Source: Aedoeadaptatus nemausensis
GTDB taxonomy: Bacteria; Bacillota; Clostridia; Tissierellales; Peptoniphilaceae
Assembly: GCF_903819165.1 (NCBI RefSeq)
Contig: NZ_CAIJCS010000014.1
Location: 310,001 to 374,000 of the forward strand
Direction of reading: 5' to 3'
DNA: 64,000 nt
The translations under genes and the position numbers were made by a program. Under the pieces are notes generated by a model. That model was given only the letters and a program-made list of their open reading frames with translations. It was not told where the DNA came from and did no database searches. Positions 49,748 through 57,467 of this stretch are shown here, one piece after another; the stretch's first letter is position 1, and the number at the start of each line of letters is the position of its first letter.

Positions 49748-50737
49748 ATGAAAAAAATACTACCCATTTTATTGGCGCTCTTCATGCTGACCGCCTGCGG
49801 CGCACCGAAACAATCCGCAAGCGGAGACAAGGAAAAAGTCCGCCTTGTCTTGGACTGGACACCCAACACTAATCATACGGGAATCTATGTAGCTCAAGAA
49901 AAAGGCTACTTTGACGAGGCAGGAATCGACCTCGAAATCCTTCAACCGCCGGAAGGTGGCGCAGAAGGTCTCGTCGCCAGTGGCGGAGGCGAATTCGCCG
50001 TAACCTTCCAAGATACCATCGCCGCATCTTGGGCAAAAGATGAGCCCCTCCCCGTTACTGCCGTGGCGGCTCTCGTACAGCACAACACCTCCGGCCTTTT
50101 AAGCTTAAAGGAAAAAGGCATCGACAGTATGGGTAAATTAACCGGCCACAGTTACGCCACATGGAATATGCCCATCGAGCTCAATATGATGAAAACCCTC
50201 GTCAACGACGACGGCGGTGATTTCGACAAGGTGGAACTTATCCCCTCCAATGTTACCGATATCGTCGCCGGATTAAAGAGCAATGTGGATTCCGTTTGGG
50301 TCTACTACGGATGGGACGGCATCGCCGCCGAAACGGCCGGCCTCGAAACCAACTACATTCCCTTTATCGATTCTCACCCGGAATTCGATTACTATAGCCC
50401 GATATTAGTAGCCAACAACGACTTTTTAAAGAACAATAGCGAAACAGCTAAAAAAGCTTTGGAAGCCATCAGTAAAGGCTACACCTATGCAGCAGAGCAT
50501 CCGGAAGAAGCCGCCGACATTCTGTTAAAGGCCGCTCCCGAGCTCGAAGGCAAAAAAGAATTCGTTCAAAAGAGCCAAGAATACCTTTCCACGCAATACA
50601 TCGCCGATGCCGATCGTTTCGGCGTATTCGACGGCGCACGTTGGAATAAATTCTACAAGTGGCTCGCCGACAACAAATTAGTCGATCAACCGATCCCCGA
50701 AGATTTCGGTTACAGCAATGACTACCTCCCCGAGTAA
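49748..50737 (+). CDS. thiY: Thiamine-precursor ABC transporter substrate-binding lipoprotein (ThiY)
   Basis: NMT1/THI5-like solute-binding protein. Lipobox MLTACG (Cys18). KVRLVLDWTPNTNHTGIYVAQEKGYF is the strongly conserved THI5-like start, with EGLVASGGGEFAVTFQD and NVDSVWVYYGWDG. 329 residues. Expected to bind a pyrimidine moiety of thiamine, either salvaged HMP or its formylamino form. Overlaps thiZ by 20 nt. Confidence 0.93.
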   Translation: MKKILPILLALFMLTACGAPKQSASGDKEKVRLVLDWTPNTNHTGIYVAQEKGYFDEAGIDLEILQPPEGGAEGLVASGGGEFAVTFQDTIAASWAKDEPLPVTAVAALVQHNTSGLLSLKEKGIDSMGKLTGHSYATWNMPIELNMMKTLVNDDGGDFDKVELIPSNVTDIVAGLKSNVDSVWVYYGWDGIAAETAGLETNYIPFIDSHPEFDYYSPILVANNDFLKNNSETAKKALEAISKGYTYAAEHPEEAADILLKAAPELEGKKEFVQKSQEYLSTQYIADADRFGVFDGARWNKFYKWLADNKLVDQPIPEDFGYSNDYLPE

Positions 50738-51473
50738 TGTGCTTTTAAAGGCCGACGGTATTACGCGATCCTTCGGAGACCAGGTTATTCTAAAAGATTT
50801 GAACCTCGAAGTGGAGCGCTCGAAAATCGTCACCCTCTTAGGACAAAGCGGCAGCGGAAAAACCACCCTCTTTAATATTTTGGCCGGGCTCGATCATCCG
50901 GATAGTGGTACGGTTACCTTGCTCGATGAGGATATTACCGCTAAACCGGGACACGTGGCCTATATGTTGCAAAAAGATTTGCTCTTAAAGCACTTGAAGA
51001 TTATCGACAATGTGTCCCTGCCTCTTCGATTAAAGAGAGCGAGTAAAGAAGAAGCACGGAAAGAAGCTGATCAATACTTTCAAGAATTCGGCCTCGAAGG
51101 CACACAGATGAAGTTCCCCTCCGCATTGAGCGGCGGCATGGCCCAACGGGCGGCTTTTTTGAGGACCATATTGTTTTCAAAAGAACTCGTCCTGCTGGAC
51201 GAACCTTTTTCCCGATTGGATGCCATTACGAAAATGAAATTGCAGGATTGGTATTTGGAAATTAAAGAAAAATACCATCTCACCACGATCTTCATCACCC
51301 ACGATATCGACGAAGCCCTGCGCATGAGCGATCACATTCATGTGCTCTCGCCTTCACTTAAATCCATCGGCTTCAGCTATCACGTTCCCGAAGGTGAACG
51401 CAACGATTTCTTAGCTTCAAAAGAATACTTGGAAGCTAAAAAATCCATTCAAGAAGCGATCTTGCAATCCTAA
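50718..51473 (+). CDS. thiZ: Thiamine-precursor ABC transporter ATPase (ThiZ)
   Basis: ABC ATPase of 251 residues: Walker A GQSGSGKTT, Q-loop region YMLQKDLLLKH, signature LSGGMAQRAAF, Walker B LVLLDEPFSRLD, H-loop ITHDIDEAL. Signature is LSGGM rather than LSGGQ, a tolerated change. Last gene of the riboswitch operon. Confidence 0.93.
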   Translation: MTTSPSNVLLKADGITRSFGDQVILKDLNLEVERSKIVTLLGQSGSGKTTLFNILAGLDHPDSGTVTLLDEDITAKPGHVAYMLQKDLLLKHLKIIDNVSLPLRLKRASKEEARKEADQYFQEFGLEGTQMKFPSALSGGMAQRAAFLRTILFSKELVLLDEPFSRLDAITKMKLQDWYLEIKEKYHLTTIFITHDIDEALRMSDHIHVLSPSLKSIGFSYHVPEGERNDFLASKEYLEAKKSIQEAILQS

Positions 51474-51534
51474 GATAAGATCAACTATTGTACGAACCTT
51501 AACGGAAAGTACAGAATCAATTTAATAATCAATT

Positions 51535-51582
51535 AAGTGGAATGTAGCCTATAGATCAATAGGAGACATTCCGTTTAATTTT
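51535..51582 (+). terminator. Probable terminator of the thiamine operon
   Basis: Long hairpin: an 11-bp lower stem (one wobble) closed by GGAATGT/ACATTCC, AG/AG internal loop, CCTAT/ATAGG, 6-nt loop, then TTTAATTTT. About 60 nt after thiZ. Confidence 0.7.
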
Positions 51583-51673
51583 CCCATTATTTCCCTTCAT
51601 TACTACACTTATGTTCCTCACTTTATTGTGGAATTATCAAATATCTTTTCATGCGACGGACACCCACATAAAC

Positions 51674-51705
51674 AGCCCCTCCATCCGAACGGAAATGGAG
51701 GGGCT
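51674..51705 (-). terminator. Terminator of the P-type ATPase gene
   Basis: 11-bp GC-rich stem AGCCCCTCCAT/ATGGAGGGGCT with an inner CCG/CGG, 20 nt beyond the ATPase stop. The T tail is poor on both strands. Confidence 0.65.
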
Positions 51706-51724
51706 TAATTTAAAGATAATTCAT

Positions 51725-53800
51725 TTATACGGCATATTCTTTCATATTGTCCAGTGCAATGGCAACGGTGGAGCCGTTGTGCAAGAAACTGGAGGTGGTG
51801 TTGGTAATGACTTCGAAATAACCCAGGGCGATTAAAAGAGAGTTGAAAGATATAATCTTTCGATAATCCACCTTTACCCTGTCTTCCAATTCTTTCGCAA
51901 TTTTTACAACTTTTACGATAGAATGCAAATCGTCGCTGCCGATGGCGATATCAGCTATTTCTCTAGCTACATCGGCTCCTTTATGCATGGCAATACCTAC
52001 ATCGGCGCCCGAAAGCGCAACGGAATCGTTGATTCCGTCGCCGATCATAACGACTTTACGTCCAAGTTCTTTTTGGGATTTAATATAATTCGCCTTATCT
52101 TCCGGCAGAACTTGCGATTGATAGTAATCTAAGTCAAGTTGCTCGGCAACATAGCGAGCGGAGTTTTCCGCATCGCCGGTGAGCATGGCGATATTTGTAA
52201 AGCCGAGGGCACGAAGAGCTTCCACAGTTTCCTTCGCATCTTCACGAATAGGGTCATTGATACAGAGTACGGCAATAAGCTCACGGTCGTAAGCCAGATA
52301 GAGAAGGGAATAATGATCCTTTAATTCCTCGATAAGCGTCTCTTTTTCGGGCGTAATGCGAACTCCCTCATCTTCAAAAATAAAGTGAGCGGAGCCGATA
52401 AGCGCTTCCTTACCATCTATTTTCGATTTAATGCCGTGGGCTACGATATATTCCGTTTCCGAATGCATTTCTTCATGATGCAAGCCTTTTTGGATAGCGG
52501 CTTCCACAACGGCATTGGCGATTGAATGGGGGAAGTGCTCTTCCAAACAAGCGGCAATGCGCAAGCAGCCGTCTTCCGTATGGCCGTCGAATGAAATAAC
52601 CCGTTCTACTGTCGGTGTCGATTTCGTAAGCGTACCCGTTTTGTCGAAAACGATGGTATCGGCTTGTGCTAAGTTTTCCAAGTATTTACCGCCCTTTACA
52701 AGCACGTCTTCTTGACCGGCTTGGCTCATTGCCTTCATTACCGCAATGGGAATGGTAAGCTTGAGTGCGCAGGAAAAGTCAACCATTAAAAAAGCTTTAG
52801 CCTTGTGGATATTCCGCGTCATTGCATAACTGGTGATCGCGCCTAGGAACGAATACTTCACAAGAGAATCCGCCATATTTTCCGCTTTCTTTTGTGCCAT
52901 GGATTTGTTCTTTTCACTCTCGCCGATAAGCTCGATAATATGACTCAAGCGAGATTCATTGTATAACTTTTCGGTTCTTACAAGAATCATTCCTTCTTCA
53001 AGCACCGTTCCGGCAAAGACGGATTTCCCTTCCGCCTTCTTTACAGGCACACTTTCACCGGTAAAAGAAGATTGATTTACCATACCCATGCCCTTCACGA
53101 CGGTGCCGTCTACGGGAATTGTCGTACCCATGGCAACTTCCACTACATCGCCGATAGCCACATCACTTAAATCTTTAAGAATCTTTTCTTTTCCTTCGAC
53201 TACAAAAACTTTGTCGATATTGAGCTCCAAGGTACGGGCCAGATCGCTCTGTGATTTTTTTAGAGTCCAGTCTTCCAGCTTTTCGCCTAAGTTCAATAAG
53301 AACATAATGGACGATGCCGCCGCAAAGTCATTGGTGGCGAGAGAAATTCCGATGGCCGAGGCATCGAGAACTTCAACATTCAACTTGCGATTGTAAAGCG
53401 CCGATATTCCCGCCTTCATAAAGCGACTTGCACGAATAAGGATGACAGCCATGCCTAATGGTGCGGGTAAGAAATTCTTCATAACAAAACGCACTTCAAA
53501 GGCATCTCGAATAATATGGAAAAGTTCCTTTTCTTCCAAGGGAATGTAAGAAGTATCTTCTATCTCTACCCTGTCGAGATCAACCAGGGAAGTTTCCAGT
53601 AACAATTTGCACACTGAAGGAAGGGCATACTCTTCATATTCCACAATTACACTGCCGGAGCAAGTGGATACTTTTGCGTAATACACGCCGTCGATCGATT
53701 CGATAAGATACTTTAAATTATTGGCGCGTTCGTAATTAAAACGATACTCGGACGAAAACCGCGTCCGTCCGAGTACTCTATGGCTAATTTGAAACTTCAT
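51725..53800 (-). CDS. P1B-type metal-transporting ATPase with altered CPC motif
   Basis: 691 residues: N-terminal HMA_2-like domain (~1-80) without CxxC, several membrane helices, actuator TGES (247-250), phosphorylation site DKTGTLT with Asp386, and hinge GDGINDS. The membrane metal motif that reads CPC or SPC in classic pumps reads FSC here (DFSCALKLTIP, ~341-351), so the invariant proline is a serine. Substrate metal therefore uncertain; copper-type chemistry is unlikely to be assumed. Encoded 2 nt after a DUF6110-like protein, a pairing seen in other anaerobes. Confidence 0.88.
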   Translation of the reverse strand: MKFQISHRVLGRTRFSSEYRFNYERANNLKYLIESIDGVYYAKVSTCSGSVIVEYEEYALPSVCKLLLETSLVDLDRVEIEDTSYIPLEEKELFHIIRDAFEVRFVMKNFLPAPLGMAVILIRASRFMKAGISALYNRKLNVEVLDASAIGISLATNDFAAASSIMFLLNLGEKLEDWTLKKSQSDLARTLELNIDKVFVVEGKEKILKDLSDVAIGDVVEVAMGTTIPVDGTVVKGMGMVNQSSFTGESVPVKKAEGKSVFAGTVLEEGMILVRTEKLYNESRLSHIIELIGESEKNKSMAQKKAENMADSLVKYSFLGAITSYAMTRNIHKAKAFLMVDFSCALKLTIPIAVMKAMSQAGQEDVLVKGGKYLENLAQADTIVFDKTGTLTKSTPTVERVISFDGHTEDGCLRIAACLEEHFPHSIANAVVEAAIQKGLHHEEMHSETEYIVAHGIKSKIDGKEALIGSAHFIFEDEGVRITPEKETLIEELKDHYSLLYLAYDRELIAVLCINDPIREDAKETVEALRALGFTNIAMLTGDAENSARYVAEQLDLDYYQSQVLPEDKANYIKSQKELGRKVVMIGDGINDSVALSGADVGIAMHKGADVAREIADIAIGSDDLHSIVKVVKIAKELEDRVKVDYRKIISFNSLLIALGYFEVITNTTSSFLHNGSTVAIALDNMKEYAV

Positions 53801-53802
53801 AC

Positions 53803-54096
53803 TTAATTCGTTGCTTCTTCAGCCAAAACTTCTATAGTTTCAACTTCTGCCTCGGCCTCGGCTTCAGCTTCTTCTTTTGCCTTTTGCTCCTCGGCATTCT
53901 TAACCTTTGCTTCAACTACAATATCTTCCGCATTTTCCTTTGCCTTTTCGATGGTTCTATCGACGGTGTCTTTGATTTTCAAACCGCCGGAGACCGTATC
54001 GACAACTAGTTTTTTAGTGGTATCGGATTTTAAAATCTTTTCACCTACAACGCCCAATAACATACCGCCTGCAACACCTAATAATTTCTTCTTCAT
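53803..54096 (-). CDS. DUF6110-like small membrane-associated protein
   Basis: 97 residues: glycine-rich hydrophobic N-terminus (MKKKLLGVAGGMLLGVVGEKIL), middle helix (VDRTIEKAKENAEDIVVEAK), very acidic Glu/Ala tail. Resembles the DUF6110 family found beside heavy-metal P-type ATPases, so it probably partners the ATPase 2 nt downstream. The tail could loosely bind cations; that is inference. A 12-bp palindrome GTTTTATAAAAC lies 20 nt upstream of its ATG (54116-54127). Confidence 0.75.
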   Translation of the reverse strand: MKKKLLGVAGGMLLGVVGEKILKSDTTKKLVVDTVSGGLKIKDTVDRTIEKAKENAEDIVVEAKVKNAEEQKAKEEAEAEAEAEVETIEVLAEEATN

Positions 54097-54588
54097 AAAA
54101 ACACCTCTTCAAAACGTTTTATAAAACAATGTAAACTTTAACCATTTCTATATTACACTTTTCTCTTTTCATTATCAATAAGATTCGAAAGATATAACTT
54201 TGTTTTATTTTGAAACAAGGTTATATTTATAAAACCCTTGTAATAACAGCGTTATGCTACTATTTTATGTAGAGAATCTAAAAATAACGGAATTACTCTC
54301 CACTCTTTTAATTGATAATGCCACGCCACTGTACTGACTAAATGAAAATGAAATCGGAAAAGAAAATGCGGGTAAAGTATAAGTCACTCTCCATCGATAA
54401 CAATTATCACACTTTCCGTCCTGAGAATCAATATCTTTTTAATTAAATTCTACGAAGGAATAATAAAGATATTGGCAAAATCATACGGGATAAAAAACAT
54501 ACGCTGTATCTTAATGTAGAAAAATCGAAAACTTAACATGAAAATGTGATTCCATGAAGCTTATCCCATGGAAACTTTTTTAAAAAAA
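54097..54588. other. AT-rich non-coding gap
   Basis: About 490 nt with no convincing gene on either strand; only short open frames without ribosome-binding sites. It contains a 12-bp palindrome at 54116-54127 and a long inverted repeat at 54192-54226. The composition is more AT-rich than the flanking operons. It may be a regulatory region plus a decayed insertion. Confidence 0.5.
54192..54226. repeat. 14-bp inverted repeat
   Basis: ATATAAC-T-TTGTTT pairs with AAACAA-G-GTTATAT (one T.G), loop of seven. AT-rich, not followed by a T run, so not an evident terminator; possibly an operator for the ATPase promoter or a mobile-element relic. Confidence 0.55.
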
Positions 54589-54615
54589 TCCATTGAGGTA
54601 ATGCTCCACAATGGA
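54588..54615 (-). terminator. Second hairpin with T run
   Basis: On the minus strand TCCATTG...CAATGGA (7 bp, 13-nt loop) followed by T7. It lies just downstream of the first glutaredoxin terminator and may be a backup. Confidence 0.5.
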
Positions 54616-54624
54616 CTTTTAGAA

Positions 54625-54650
54625 TAAAAAAAGAGGCTCTCGCCTCTTTT
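54625..54650 (-). terminator. Terminator of the metG-to-glutaredoxin operon
   Basis: 9-bp stem AAAAGAGGC/GCCTCTTTT, TCTC loop, T7 on the minus strand, 15 nt after the glutaredoxin stop. Confidence 0.88.
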
Positions 54651-54664
54651 CCTGTTCTCTCGAT

Positions 54665-54895
54665 CTATTTCGCTAATGCCGCGTCGATTTTCGCTTGATC
54701 GAAGCCGACAATTTCTTCTTCGTTAATAACGAGTACCGGTACGCCGGTATAGCCTTTGGAAATAAGTTCGTCCCTTGCTTGGGGATCTTCTTGAACATTT
54801 CTCTCTTCGAATTCCACGCCCTTATCTTTTAAATAGTCGACTGCCATGGTGCAATAGGGGCATGTGTTGCTTGTATAAACTTGTACTTTGGACAT
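54665..54895 (-). CDS. Glutaredoxin-like (NrdH/YruB type) protein
   Basis: 76 residues, thioredoxin fold, active site CPYC (SNTCPYCTMA), cis-Pro region TGVPVLVINEEEIVGFD. Typical of YruB/NrdH-type small glutaredoxins reduced by thioredoxin reductase. Start at 54895 (MSKVQVY) has GGGAGG upstream. Encoded 63 nt after arsR; no nrd genes nearby. Confidence 0.92.
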   Translation of the reverse strand: MSKVQVYTSNTCPYCTMAVDYLKDKGVEFEERNVQEDPQARDELISKGYTGVPVLVINEEEIVGFDQAKIDAALAK

Positions 54896-54958
54896 TGTAA
54901 TTCCTCCCAAATGATTTTTGTTTTTCGCTTTTTCTAATAATACCCGATGTTTTCCGGA

Positions 54959-55285
54959 TTAATCATTTTCGTTAATTTTATGTTCCGCGTGGGTGTAGCC
55001 CATGTAAAAGAGGGTGCGCACGTGTTCGTCGTCCAGTGAATAATAAACTTTGCGTCCTTCTTTTTTGGAGCGGATCAAGCCTTCTTCTTTCAGTAATATG
55101 AGTTGATGAGAGATGGAGGATTGGCTCATGCCCAGGAGCTCTACAAGTTTTGAAACATTACAGGTATCCAGCATGAGGGCGTAGAGAATTTTAAGCCGTG
55201 TCGGATCGGCCATGACTTTAAAAATGCCACTTAAATTGTCGATCAGTGCTTCGTTTTCTACAAATGCCTTGAAATTTTCCTTCAT
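54959..55285 (-). CDS. ArsR/SmtB family metal-sensing regulator
   Basis: 108-residue winged-helix repressor: VMADPTRLKILYAL, then MSQSSISHQLILLKEEGLI (recognition helix) and the wing KKEGRKVYYSL. The alpha-5 metal ligands of CzrA/SmtB are complete: Asp86, His88, His99, His102 (offsets 0, 2, 13, 16), predicting zinc or cobalt sensing. The alpha-3 CxC site is absent (a single Cys42). It overlaps rsmA by one base, so it is expressed from the metG operon; target genes could include the P-type ATPase 0.9 kb away. Confidence 0.92.
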   Translation of the reverse strand: MKENFKAFVENEALIDNLSGIFKVMADPTRLKILYALMLDTCNVSKLVELLGMSQSSISHQLILLKEEGLIRSKKEGRKVYYSLDDEHVRTLFYMGYTHAEHKINEND

Positions 55286-56163
55286 TACTCTTTCAGCTCC
55301 TTTGTGACTTTCGGAAAGTTTTTGGCGAGCACTCTGTATTCAGCCACGGTAATGGTCTCCGCTCGGCGACCGGGCTCGATGCCCGAATCGACGAGGGCTT
55401 TTTGAATATCGTTCTTTTCTAGTTCGAATCCGTAAGTGGAGAGAGCGTTTAATACGGTCTTTCGCCTTTTAGAAAAGGCCGCTCGTACGACGGCTTCCGC
55501 CTGGCGCAGTGTTTCCGGGTGATCCTCGTTAAAGTTTGTTACGGCGAGGACGGCGCTATCCACCTTCGGCTGAGGCATAAAGCAGGTACGAGGTACGTGG
55601 AGAGCGGTCTTGACATCGCCGCGCATTTGCAAATATACAGAAATGGAGCCATACATTTTGTTGCCCGCCGGCGCCGCCATGCGAGTCGCCATTTCTTTTT
55701 GAACCATAATATGCATGGATTCGATGGGAAGTTCCCCGTCTAAGAGATGCACAAGGATTGGAGTGGTCACGTAATAGGGTAAGTTCGCCACGACTTTTAC
55801 GGATTCCCCCGGAAAACGAGCATCCAGTTCTTTTTTCAGATCGGTCTTTAGTACGTCTCGATAAAAGATTTCCACTTTGTCGTAAGGCGCCAGAGTCTCT
55901 TCTAAAATGGGCCTCAGATTTTCGTCGATTTCAACACAAAAGACGTGGGCGCCTCGAAGGGCCAGTTCTTCTGTGAGGGTACCGATTCCGGCTCCGATTT
56001 CAAGTACGACGTCTCCCTCTTTTACGTCGGCGGCATCGCCGATTCCCCGCACAATATTCCCGTCGATCAGAAAATTTTGTCCCAGTGATTTTTGAAATTG
56101 AAATCCCCATTTTTTCTGAATTTCCCGTATGACGGCGGGGCTATACAATCGTTTATTCACCAA
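55285..56163 (-). CDS. rsmA: 16S rRNA dimethyladenosine transferase
   Basis: Dimethylates A1518/A1519 at the end of 16S rRNA. SAM-binding motif VLEIGAGIGTLTEELAL, catalytic VVANLPYYVTTPIL, and AAFSKRRKTVLNAL near the end. 292 residues. Overlaps rnmV by 11 nt; the rnmV-rsmA pair is standard in Firmicutes. Confidence 0.97.
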   Translation of the reverse strand: MVNKRLYSPAVIREIQKKWGFQFQKSLGQNFLIDGNIVRGIGDAADVKEGDVVLEIGAGIGTLTEELALRGAHVFCVEIDENLRPILEETLAPYDKVEIFYRDVLKTDLKKELDARFPGESVKVVANLPYYVTTPILVHLLDGELPIESMHIMVQKEMATRMAAPAGNKMYGSISVYLQMRGDVKTALHVPRTCFMPQPKVDSAVLAVTNFNEDHPETLRQAEAVVRAAFSKRRKTVLNALSTYGFELEKNDIQKALVDSGIEPGRRAETITVAEYRVLAKNFPKVTKELKE

Positions 56164-56698
56164 AGACCTCCCGGTAGGTTTCCTCGAATTCTTCTTCCGT
56201 AATATTAAAGCTGTTGAGGCGACGCAAAAATTGTTTGCCGTTGCCGTGGCCGATACCCAGGGCTTCCCCCATTTTAGCGCGCTTCTCCCCTGCTTCCGTC
56301 GTGCCCATTAAGCCGTAACGAATCAAATCCGCTTTCGTAAAGGTAATGGCCATGCTTTGGCGCATAGGCTTCGCTTTGGCCAGTGCTTTTTGAATATCTT
56401 CGGGGAGTGCGTTTTCGATGCCGATATTATCTTTGAGGGTAGCTTTCTCCTGAGGAAGATAGGCCTGCTTCGGGCTGTCCAGCGCCTCGGTCAGACGGCG
56501 ACGAATTTGCTTTCCCATATAATCCGGATCTGTAAAGATAATAATACCTCGCCGTTTTTCGACGGCTTTTAATTCGTCCAGGAGTTTTTTCCCGAAGGCG
56601 AAGCCTCCCGTCGCGATGACATCGCAATTTACTGCGGCCTTCACCCTTGCAATATCGTCTTTTCCCTCGACGACGATGACTTCTTTAATCATTTCCAT
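56153..56698 (-). CDS. rnmV: Ribonuclease M5
   Basis: TOPRIM-domain nuclease that matures 5S rRNA. VVEGKDDIARVKAAV (catalytic Glu) and FTDPDYMGKQIRRRL (DxD-like) mark the TOPRIM fold; C-terminal M5 domain ends EEFEETYREVFGE. 181 residues. Overlaps tatD and rsmA. Confidence 0.96.
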   Translation of the reverse strand: MEMIKEVIVVEGKDDIARVKAAVNCDVIATGGFAFGKKLLDELKAVEKRRGIIIFTDPDYMGKQIRRRLTEALDSPKQAYLPQEKATLKDNIGIENALPEDIQKALAKAKPMRQSMAITFTKADLIRYGLMGTTEAGEKRAKMGEALGIGHGNGKQFLRRLNSFNITEEEFEETYREVFGE

Positions 56699-57459
56699 CG
56701 GTAAAACCGTTTCGTGTTTTCGTCGGTATGACGGATTAATTCCTCTACATCCATCTCCCTAAGATCGGCGATATTTTCCGCTACATACTTTACGTATTTC
56801 GGCTCGTTGCGCTTTCCGCGGTAGGGCGTCGGCGTCATGTAGGGGCAGTCGGTTTCCAGAAGCAGATGATCGATAGGTACCCCTGCCGCCACGCGCTTCG
56901 GCGTCTTGGCGTTTTTAAAGGTAGTGACGCCGCCTAGTGAGATGATGCACCCGAGGGCCACAAAGCGCTCCATCATTTCGTAAGAATAGGAAAAACAGTG
57001 AATTAAAATGGGATAATTCGGATGTTGCTCCAGAAAGTTCGCCACAATGTCGTAGGTTTCTTCCGCCGCATCTCTGGAGTGAATCACGATGGGAAGATCG
57101 ACTTTTACGGCGAGGTCCATTTGTTTTAAAAAGACCTCCCTCTGTACTTCTCGCGGGGAATTTTCGTAGTAATAATCTAATCCGATTTCGCCCAGAGCCA
57201 CGACTTTTTCCTTTTTAGAAAGGTCGACAAGCTCTTTTTCCACTTCCTCATTGTAGCCGTCCGCTTCCTGAGGATGCACGCCGACAACGGCAAAAAGACC
57301 TTCGTTCTTTTCGGCAAGATCCACGACCTTGCGACTCGTCTCTATATCGCTGCCCACATTGACGACAGCATCGAGGCCGTCGTCTTTCATGCGGGCTATT
57401 ATCGCTTCACGATCCTCATCGAATGCTTCATTTTCCAAATGAGAGTGAGCGTCTATCAT
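56689..57459 (-). CDS. TatD family metal-dependent hydrolase
   Basis: TIM-barrel hydrolase, probably a 3'-5' DNA/RNA exonuclease. Metal ligands in MIDAHSHLENE, ALGEIGLDYYY, VIHSRDAAEET, LIHCFSY and LLLETDCPYMTP. 256 residues. Encoded 8 nt after metG; the metG-tatD-rnmV-rsmA order is conserved in Firmicutes. Confidence 0.95.
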   Translation of the reverse strand: MIDAHSHLENEAFDEDREAIIARMKDDGLDAVVNVGSDIETSRKVVDLAEKNEGLFAVVGVHPQEADGYNEEVEKELVDLSKKEKVVALGEIGLDYYYENSPREVQREVFLKQMDLAVKVDLPIVIHSRDAAEETYDIVANFLEQHPNYPILIHCFSYSYEMMERFVALGCIISLGGVTTFKNAKTPKRVAAGVPIDHLLLETDCPYMTPTPYRGKRNEPKYVKYVAENIADLREMDVEELIRHTDENTKRFYRWK

Positions 57460-57467
57460 ATATCCTC

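Noticed and set aside
54333-54440. Short open frame of 34 codons in the AT-rich gap
   Set aside because: No ribosome-binding site or similarity; too short to support.
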